DNA of 64,000 bases from positions 62,001-126,000 of the forward strand of contig JAEXOY010000015.1 of assembly GCA_023439045.1 (NCBI GenBank), in the 5' to 3' direction. Source of the stretch: Bacillota bacterium (GTDB lineage: Bacteria; Bacillota; Clostridia; Acetivibrionales; DSM-1351). The position numbers and the translations under genes were made by a program. The notes under the pieces were generated by a model, which was not told the DNA's origin, did not search any database, and saw nothing but the letters and a program-made list of their open reading frames with translations. Below are positions 58,594-64,000 of this stretch, one piece after another. Positions within the stretch are counted from its first letter, which is position 1. Every line of letters starts with the position of its first letter.

Positions 58594-58958
58594 AATATAT
58601 CTAATAATAGATAAAGAAGTATAAATATAAGCACTTCATCTTGCATTCCGTCCGTCATTAAAAGTATAATTAATCCGACAAGTAGTAAGTCATCAAAATG
58701 AATTTCGTAGTCACCAAATGTAAATAACGCTTTGCCAGAGCCTTTTGGATTTAGGAATGAGCTTAAAAATCCCAAAGGCTTTTTTTGTTTTGGCTCTTCG
58801 TGGTGGTGCACTGTTCTTTCAGGTAGAGCTAATACAGGTGCCGGCAAAGCGGGTTGAGCGTGAAAGTTATTGTTTTCTCCTTCATTATGTGAATTCCTTG
58901 CATGATTTTCATGCCTTTTATATCGTCTAGAAGTAGAGGAATGTTTCCTGTATGCCAT
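58590..58958 (-). CDS. Small protein with basic N-terminus and C-terminal hydrophobic helix
   Basis: 122 residues. The N-terminal 50 are basic and histidine-rich (YRKHSSTSRRYKRHENHARN), then a proline-rich part, then an amphipathic stretch and a C-terminal membrane helix pair (LLLVGLIILLMTDGMQDEVLIFILLYLLLD). The C-terminal pattern recurs in small clostridial membrane proteins, several linked with spores; no function known. AAAGGAGA precedes the ATG. First of four small minus-strand genes (58590-60165) read in the order 59953, 59475, 58988, 58590. Confidence 0.75.
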   Translation of the reverse strand: MAYRKHSSTSRRYKRHENHARNSHNEGENNNFHAQPALPAPVLALPERTVHHHEEPKQKKPLGFLSSFLNPKGSGKALFTFGDYEIHFDDLLLVGLIILLMTDGMQDEVLIFILLYLLLDIF

Positions 58959-58987
58959 AGCTTCTTATCTCCTTTAACCATGCTAGC

Positions 58988-59386
58988 TCAAGACTCATCC
59001 ATCAGCTTAGTAAGAGAACCAAGCTTAATAAGTTTCATACACTTTTGTAACTTTTTTTGCCTTTCATGATTCAAATAAGGATGAAGGGCATTTAATAAGT
59101 TGGCTCTAGGATCATTTGTTGTTGCTCCGAGCATATCAACAGCTTTTTTCATCTTCCTGGCAAGCTCCTGTGTATCATCATCACCAGCCGGCTTCCTATC
59201 TTCAGAGGAACTGTGGGAGTTTTTTTCTTGGCCTTCTGAAGGTTCAGCAGTTTCATCATTTTTTTGACTTGCAGAAGACATGAACATATTAAGAATGCTT
59301 TTTACATTATCAGGCATCCCCCCGGAATCCTTCTGACCCATCATATCGGCTATTTGTTTAAACTTTTTATCAATGTCGTCACTCAT
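58988..59386 (-). CDS. Small charged protein of unknown function
   Basis: 132 residues. N-terminal helix (DIDKKFKQIADMMGQ), a disordered S/E/K/D-rich middle (about 38-72) and a C-terminal helical segment NLLNALHPYLNHERQKKLQKCMKLIKL that resembles a motif found in other clostridial small proteins (residues of the type NLLxAxxPxLNxxRQ). No signal peptide or membrane helix. It lies 29 bases upstream of the 58590 gene on the same strand, so they are probably cotranscribed. Confidence 0.72.
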   Translation of the reverse strand: MSDDIDKKFKQIADMMGQKDSGGMPDNVKSILNMFMSSASQKNDETAEPSEGQEKNSHSSSEDRKPAGDDDTQELARKMKKAVDMLGATTNDPRANLLNALHPYLNHERQKKLQKCMKLIKLGSLTKLMDES

Positions 59387-59474
59387 CCTTAATCCCCCCC
59401 TTCTTTGTTAGAAACATTAATACTGTAGAATGTTATTCCTGCATAGATGATAGTGAAAGAGCTAAGCTCTTTCA

Positions 59475-59786
59475 CTAATCCTTCATATATTCCTTGAATT
59501 TTTTGATTATAGCTTCATTTTCTTTTCCTAAGACTTTTTCTAGCTTATCCATGTCTTGCTTTGTAATTTTCTTTTTAATTTCTTCCTTATCGATCTTCAT
59601 ATTCTTTATTTTTTCTTCGTCAAATTCATTTACTTTACTAAATAACTCTTCTTTGTCAATCTTGGATAACTTTTTCTTTAGATCTTCTGAGTCGGAATTC
59701 TTCAACATATCAATGGCTTGATTTACTTTGGACTGTACTAATTTGTCCTGCATAAGCTCCTGAATTTTTTTGCTCCAGTCACCCAT
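59475..59786 (-). CDS. Small lysine/glutamate-rich helical protein
   Basis: 103 residues from ATG 59786, 9 bases after AAAGGA. Almost wholly helical and highly charged, with repeated K/E/D/I patterns (DKEELFSKVNEFDEEKIKNM, then DKEEIKKKITKQ), likely a coiled coil or three-helix bundle. No known domain. It belongs to the same minus-strand group of small genes as 58988 and 58590. Confidence 0.7.
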   Translation of the reverse strand: MGDWSKKIQELMQDKLVQSKVNQAIDMLKNSDSEDLKKKLSKIDKEELFSKVNEFDEEKIKNMKIDKEEIKKKITKQDMDKLEKVLGKENEAIIKKFKEYMKD

Positions 59787-59952
59787 AAGCCCCATTCCTT
59801 TCAATTTAAATACTTAATATTATAGTCTATGCAGCTTTATTAATATAATATGTTACGCAAAATCGATGTAATTGCATAAGGCCAAATTTGAAATAGAAGC
59901 TTGGATAAAATACCCAAGCTTCTATTCAAAGTGCCTAGATGGCAGCTGCAAA

Positions 59953-60165
59953 TTAGTCGCAGCATTCTCTGTGGTCACCACTAATGAATATAATTAATAA
60001 CAGTATTGCAAGCCAGACCAACCAGTCGCAGTCCTCAAATATGTTTGAGAAGCAACCACAGTCATCATTGCAGAATACAAAGAACAATACTGCTAAAATT
60101 ATGATCCACCACCATCCGCCGTCAAAACAACAACCAGTACCTTTACCATTACCAAAACATCCCAT
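59953..60165 (-). CDS. Cysteine-rich small membrane-associated protein
   Basis: 70 residues from ATG 60165, which follows GGAGGT by 6 bases. Starts MGCFGNGKGTGCCFDGGWWW, then a hydrophobic segment, a second cysteine cluster (CNDDCGCFSNIFEDCD) and another hydrophobic segment ending DHRECCD: ten cysteines in all. Similar clostridial proteins are annotated as high-cysteine, chorion-like or spore-coat-like proteins; function is not established. The cysteines could crosslink in an oxidising spore or surface layer (inference). Confidence 0.75.
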   Translation of the reverse strand: MGCFGNGKGTGCCFDGGWWWIIILAVLFFVFCNDDCGCFSNIFEDCDWLVWLAILLLIIFISGDHRECCD

Positions 60166-60391
60166 GACTATACCTCCAAAAAAAGATTTAAGATACTGCA
60201 TATTATGAATGTGAGTACGATGTTGTTACAAAAAATAAAAAAAATTATAACTTTAAATATATGATATAATGTATGTAAAAATCTGGATGGGTAAGCAGTC
60301 AATATACATGTAAATATAGGACCCGCTTTTTACTATGTTAAAAAAGTACTAGCATTTGTTAAATAGTGAATAACTTAAAATTAAATATTGA

Positions 60392-60420
60392 TTGAAATAA
60401 TTGACAAAAAATGATAAAAT
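60392..60420 (+). promoter_or_regulatory. Probable promoter of the sensor kinase gene
   Basis: TTGAAA (60392-60397), 17-base spacer, TAAAAT (60415-60420). The implied transcription start near 60427 supports the downstream start codon 60451 over the ATG at 60421. Confidence 0.65.
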
Positions 60421-60450
60421 ATGTCTAAATTAAAGGGCTGTGAGGTACGG

Positions 60451-61836
60451 ATGTTTTTAATATTTATTTTACTTTGGGTTATCGCACTTATACTTATCGT
60501 TAATAATGGTAGAAAAGAATGGTCTTGGTGGGCGTCTGCTACCTTGTTTTTGAATGGTTTTGGGGGTATTACGGTTATTTTTACTGATAATATTTTACCT
60601 TACGTTGAAACACTGGACGAACCCAACTTGCTATTTTTCTGCTTAGCAGCTAAGGGACTTGCAAATGTACTACAGCACTATTTTGCTACATATACCTTAA
60701 TCATATTTGTGCTCACTTTTACGGACTTTTTAAATACCAACATCAGTAAAAGGCTTAAGCTATACATAAAGGTTCTTTTATTCTTCCCAAGTTTGATGAT
60801 GTGTTTCTTATATCCTATAACCCCAGCATTTGATCCTAATTACAAAGTTCTATCCATATGGGTGGTTATTTATACAATAGCGGCTGCAGTTATCCTGGTA
60901 TTATCGTTTTACAAGCTAGAAGATTCTGTTAAAAAGAAAAATACTCTTATTACAATTGTGTTTACAATACCATCCTCAATTGTTTTGATGTGGACCAGTT
61001 ATCTATCTGTTGCTGTGAATATTGAAAATGCATGGTATTTTAATTTCTGGATAATAGCCTTTCAATTCATAATTTTCTTATATCTTGGTATTAGATATGG
61101 CATTCTTGGCATAAAGGTAAGGATAGAAAAAATCAGCTATGAAAGTTCAATGGATATTTTTATTGATGGCACCAGCTATATATCAAATGCTGTGAAACGT
61201 GAGACTTCCGAAATAATTAAGCAGCTTGATGAACTAGAAGATGATTTATCAATAAGTACAGAGCAAAAACTAAAGATTATTAGGCAATCTGCGGATAACC
61301 TTATAAGTATCACATCAAAAATTGGATACAAGTTAGATAAAATAGAGATAAAGCAAGAGCCTTATGTTCTGAGTATGCTAATTCAAAACAGCATTGATAT
61401 TGTTGAGCCACATATAAAGGATAAGAATATAAAGATTACGAATAGGAGCATTATTGATGCAACACTGACATTAGACGTTAATCATATGACTGAAATGCTC
61501 AAAAATATTCTAATTAATGCAATTGAGGCTATAGACCATAGCGGTGAAATCATTATAGAAACGGAAATTAGAGGGGAATCGTTACTAATTTCTATTTCGG
61601 ACAATGGGTGTGGTATTAATAGTCAGGATTTAATGCATGTAATTACTCCGTTCTTTACAACCAAAAAGGACGCAAGCAATTTAGGACTTGGGCTAAGCTA
61701 TTGCTTTAGGGTAATGAAGGCACATAGCGGGGAGCTTATTATCAAGAGCAAAGAGAGTGTTGGTTCAGTGGTTCAAATGTTGTTTCCCATGTCTGAAGTA
61801 TTAAATGTTACCAGAAGAATTTTTGTAGATATCTAA
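60451..61836 (+). CDS. Membrane sensor kinase with ATPase domain but no clear phospho-accepting histidine
   Basis: 461 residues from ATG 60451, 5 bases after GAGG. About seven hydrophobic segments fill residues 1-220. A helical region (about 225-310) follows, then a GHKL ATPase domain with NILINAIEAIDHSG, DNGCGI, FFTTK and NLGLGLSYC. In the helical dimerisation region, where related kinases carry the H box (often N-H-A-I-K-N), this one reads YISNAVKRETSE and there is no histidine until the ATPase domain. No response regulator is adjacent. It may use an unusual residue, act as a phosphatase or scaffold, or be degraded. Confidence 0.82.
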   Translation: MFLIFILLWVIALILIVNNGRKEWSWWASATLFLNGFGGITVIFTDNILPYVETLDEPNLLFFCLAAKGLANVLQHYFATYTLIIFVLTFTDFLNTNISKRLKLYIKVLLFFPSLMMCFLYPITPAFDPNYKVLSIWVVIYTIAAAVILVLSFYKLEDSVKKKNTLITIVFTIPSSIVLMWTSYLSVAVNIENAWYFNFWIIAFQFIIFLYLGIRYGILGIKVRIEKISYESSMDIFIDGTSYISNAVKRETSEIIKQLDELEDDLSISTEQKLKIIRQSADNLISITSKIGYKLDKIEIKQEPYVLSMLIQNSIDIVEPHIKDKNIKITNRSIIDATLTLDVNHMTEMLKNILINAIEAIDHSGEIIIETEIRGESLLISISDNGCGINSQDLMHVITPFFTTKKDASNLGLGLSYCFRVMKAHSGELIIKSKESVGSVVQMLFPMSEVLNVTRRIFVDI

Positions 61837-61944
61837 AGTACAATTAAAATATATTTCTATAAATAAATCTAAAATATAGTTCTGTATTCTTAATCCTTTA
61901 CTACTCTATTTAAATTAGTGGATTGTATGAATAAATGTTCATTT

Positions 61945-61987
61945 GAACTGAGTATAGTTTAAAATAGGCTAACTCAGTTCTTTTTTT
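61945..61987 (+). terminator. Terminator after the sensor kinase
   Basis: GAACTGAGT (61945-61953) pairs perfectly with ACTCAGTTC (61972-61980), followed by seven T. It lies about 110 bases after the stop codon. Confidence 0.88.
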
Positions 61988-62097
61988 GTACTCTTGTTTT
62001 TTTTGAATTGCTAGAATACTTGTCAAGGCTTGGGCATAAACATAGGATATAAGAATTTAGATAAACTTAACTTTAAAAATGTGAGGTGGCATAAGAA

Positions 62098-62949
62098 ATG
62101 CGAAAAACAGTCGGTTTATTATTGGTATGCGTTATGATAATCTGTTTGCTAGGTGGATGCGGCATTTTAAGCAAAGAGACTAGCAGCAGTGATGAGCTTA
62201 ATCCCGTAAGCAGCGTTACTATGGATGAAAGTCAAGCAAGTAACTTAAAGGATAAATCACCAGTACAGCTATATTTTATTAATGCAGATGGTACAAAATT
62301 GATGCCTGAAACTAGATATATAAATATTGCTGACACACAAAAGGGCTCTGATGTTATGGCTACTGCCATAATTAATGAATTAATCAAAGGTCCCGTTTCG
62401 GGTAGTGCTTTAAAGTCTTCAATTCCTACTGGTACAAAGTTAGCATCAAATGTAAAGATCAGCAAGGATGGAATAGCAACAGTAGACTTTTCAAAAGAAT
62501 TTATTGATAAGCACCCCGGAGGAAAGAAGCAGGAGCAGCTTACACTGTATTCAGTAGTTAATACCTTAACTGAGCTTAAGGATGTAAAGAGTGTGGAATT
62601 TAAGATAAATGGTAAGGTTCAGAAGGAGTTTAAAGGAAACTATGTAATCAATATTCCTTATCCAAGATCAGAGTACCTAATTGGAGCTTTGCCTGCAGAT
62701 AATCAAAGCGCTGAAAAGGATACAAAGGAGAAGACTGACTCTAAAGAACAAAAAAATGAGAAGACAACTATAGACAAATCTAATGATAAGTCAACAGACA
62801 AGGCAACAGGTAAAACAACAGATAAAGCAATTGATAAGTCAACTGATAAGTCCAATACAGATAAGGTAAACACAGATACAAAGGATACAGAAAAGCCAGA
62901 AAGCAAGACCAATTCAAATGTTGAAACCAACCTTGAACTATTAGAATAA
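62098..62949 (+). CDS. GerM-domain lipoprotein
   Basis: 283 residues. Lipoprotein signal peptide with lipobox LLGGC (cysteine at about 21), a GerMN domain (about 55-185; VQLYFINADGTKLMPETRYI, then INELIKGP and VDFSKEFIDKHPGG) and a hydrophilic tail (about 200-283) built from short K-S-T-D repeats such as DKSTDKATGKTTDKAIDKST. GerM proteins act at the cell or spore envelope, the founding one in sporulation and germination of Bacillus. GAGGTG precedes the ATG. Monocistronic between two terminators. Confidence 0.9.
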   Translation: MRKTVGLLLVCVMIICLLGGCGILSKETSSSDELNPVSSVTMDESQASNLKDKSPVQLYFINADGTKLMPETRYINIADTQKGSDVMATAIINELIKGPVSGSALKSSIPTGTKLASNVKISKDGIATVDFSKEFIDKHPGGKKQEQLTLYSVVNTLTELKDVKSVEFKINGKVQKEFKGNYVINIPYPRSEYLIGALPADNQSAEKDTKEKTDSKEQKNEKTTIDKSNDKSTDKATGKTTDKAIDKSTDKSNTDKVNTDTKDTEKPESKTNSNVETNLELLE

Positions 62950-63007
62950 AATGTAAATTATTTAAAAATATGGATTAAGCAAAATGGTTGTGCTATAATA
63001 TATAAAC

Positions 63008-63080
63008 AAGGGTATCTTTTTAAAGAAAAGTTTTTCAACTTTGGCTAGACAGCTTCTTTAAAGGATACCCTTTCTTTTAT
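63008..63080. terminator. Bidirectional terminator between the GerM gene and the threonine aldolase
   Basis: AAGGGTATC (63008-63016) pairs with GATACCCTT (63065-63073), and a second stem of TTTAAAGAA with TTCTTTAAA lies inside, followed by T-rich sequence. It is placed between convergent genes and usable from both sides. Confidence 0.75.
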
Positions 63081-63082
63081 TT

Positions 63083-64000
63083 TTATTGCAAAATAGACCT
63101 TATGCAGTCTGCTACGTAAAGTATGTCTTCTCTAGTAATCCAATGATTCGTTACAAGTCGCATTTGCCCATTTTCAGGGCCATTTACTTTTATACCAAAT
63201 TTGAGCAATTCTGCAGCAATATCCCTACCATTAAGCACACTGTCTTCAATACTAAAAAATACCATATTTATGTGTATATCATCTAAATTAATATCAATCC
63301 CATTAATGGTACTGAGCTTATGACCTAATGCAATAGCGTTTTTGTGGTCTTCTATTAGTTGCTGAGGCATATCTTCAAGAGCAATTATACCGGCTGCAGC
63401 AAGTATTCCCGTCTGTCGCATGCCACCACCCATTAGCTTTCTTTTTTTACGAGCATTATCAATAAAATCTTTACTGCCTGCGAGAATGGAGCCAAAAGGA
63501 GCGCACAAGCCCTTTGAAAGACAGAACATGAGGCTGTCACAGTATTGCGCGATATCAGATGCGGAGACATTTAAGTAAGTGGCAGCATTAAATATTCTTG
63601 CGCCATCAAGGTGAACAGGAATATTGTGTTGTTTAGCCAATAAGTACACTTCTTTCATTTGCTCAAGCGAAACAACTCTTCCATTGGCTAATGCGTTTTC
63701 CAAGCATATAAGACTGGTTTCAGGACAGTGAATATCATTGCCAATACGAATTCTTGGTGCTACGTCATCTGCACTGAGACCTGAGAAATCATTGCTTATT
63801 GTTCTGAGCTGTACACCTGCAATAACAGCTGAGGCACCAGCTTCATGTGCAACAATATGAGAATTTTCCCCTAGAATAACCTCGTCCCCTCGCTTGCAAT
63901 GGGTAAAAAGCGCCAGCTGGTTACCAAAGGTACCGCTTGGTACAAATAGTGCTGCTTGCTTGCCGGTCAATTTTGCAGCATAGTTTTCAAGCTCAATAGT
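63083..64000 (-). CDS. Low-specificity L-threonine aldolase, N-terminus outside the window
   Basis: At least 305 residues visible; the 5' end is beyond the right edge. PLP-dependent, cleaves threonine or allo-threonine to glycine and acetaldehyde. Visible are TGKQAALFVPSGTFGNQLAL, the HLDGARIFNAA aspartate/arginine region and the Schiff-base lysine in MFCLSKGLCAPFGS. The first in-frame start in the window (TTG 63970) is not the true start: the codons beyond it read TIELENYAAKL, which continues the family's LExxAAxLTGK pattern. About 30-40 residues should be missing. Confidence 0.92.
   Translation of the reverse strand, partial: TIELENYAAKLTGKQAALFVPSGTFGNQLALFTHCKRGDEVILGENSHIVAHEAGASAVIAGVQLRTISNDFSGLSADDVAPRIRIGNDIHCPETSLICLENALANGRVVSLEQMKEVYLLAKQHNIPVHLDGARIFNAATYLNVSASDIAQYCDSLMFCLSKGLCAPFGSILAGSKDFIDNARKKRKLMGGGMRQTGILAAAGIIALEDMPQQLIEDHKNAIALGHKLSTINGIDINLDDIHINMVFFSIEDSVLNGRDIAAELLKFGIKVNGPENGQMRLVTNHWITREDILYVADCIRSILQ

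Noticed and set aside
63083..63970. Complete threonine aldolase starting at TTG 63970
   Set aside because: The reading frame continues to the window edge with residues that fit the family N-terminal region, so the gene is truncated by the window.

Overview
The window looks like a chromosomal segment of a spore-forming, low-GC member of the Clostridia. The evidence is an AT-rich sequence, Gram-positive ribosome binding sites (AAGGAGG-type), spore genes (an alpha/beta-type SASP, cwlD, a GerM-domain lipoprotein), and the gene order ctsR-mcsA-mcsB-clpC ... radA-disA-carD-PIN/TRAM-ispD. A close relative of the mesophilic cellulolytic clostridia (Ruminiclostridium group) is my guess from gene content; no database was consulted. 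I saw no prophage, insertion sequence, CRISPR array or rRNA. Almost everything reads as core chromosome. The main exception is one very large cell-surface gene whose base composition differs from its surroundings.

Layout. 1-5.7 kb: a CdaR-type regulator, then ftsE-ftsX, a coiled-coil M23 peptidase and a C-terminal processing protease (cell-division and envelope remodelling), closed by a small spore protein. 5.9-8.2 kb: a methyltransferase, an O6-alkylguanine-DNA alkyltransferase domain protein, a cold-shock protein and Hsp33. 8.4-8.9 kb: five tRNA genes (Val, Asp, Phe, Gly, Cys) behind one strong promoter, with spacers that fold into hairpins. 9.2-12.0 kb: an OmpR-type two-component system and a membrane protein whose promoters share an almost identical 18-bp direct-repeat site. 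12.4-14.7 kb: a receiver/GGDEF-like protein, a membrane protein and a HEAT-like repeat protein. 14.9-17.8 kb: CwlD and an ABC-F protein.

17.8-28.8 kb is the surface module. A glycosyltransferase fused to a CsaB-type pyruvyl transferase (minus strand) lies divergently from a 2805-residue SLH protein with beta-repeat domains and GLUG-like C-terminal motifs. CsaB-type pyruvylation of wall polysaccharide makes the ligand for SLH domains, so the pair is functionally coherent. 29-34.3 kb: the redox regulator Rex, the aromatic amino-acid genes aroF and tyrA (minus strand) and an EF-G paralogue. 34.5-39.1 kb: the CtsR heat-shock operon with a textbook promoter and CtsR box. 39.4-47 kb: a GH15 family enzyme, then radA, disA, a small uncharacterised protein, carD, a PIN/TRAM membrane protein and ispD, facing ispF.

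47.7-64 kb: a CAP-domain protein, an RluA-type pseudouridine synthase, a sugar-nucleotide pyrophosphorylase with a degraded phosphomannomutase domain, GtrA, UV endonuclease, a PfkB kinase, Tex, a membrane protein, four small minus-strand proteins of unknown function, a sensor kinase without an obvious phospho-accepting histidine, a GerM-domain lipoprotein and a threonine aldolase cut by the right edge.

Many start codons were moved from the longest open frame to the one with a properly spaced ribosome binding site. Two genes (radA and ispD) appear to lack a conventional start in the correct place. The observations I rate highest are the shared response-regulator boxes, the surface module with its compositional island, the ispD start, the hairpin-linked tRNA cluster and the small minus-strand gene group at 58.6-60.2 kb.
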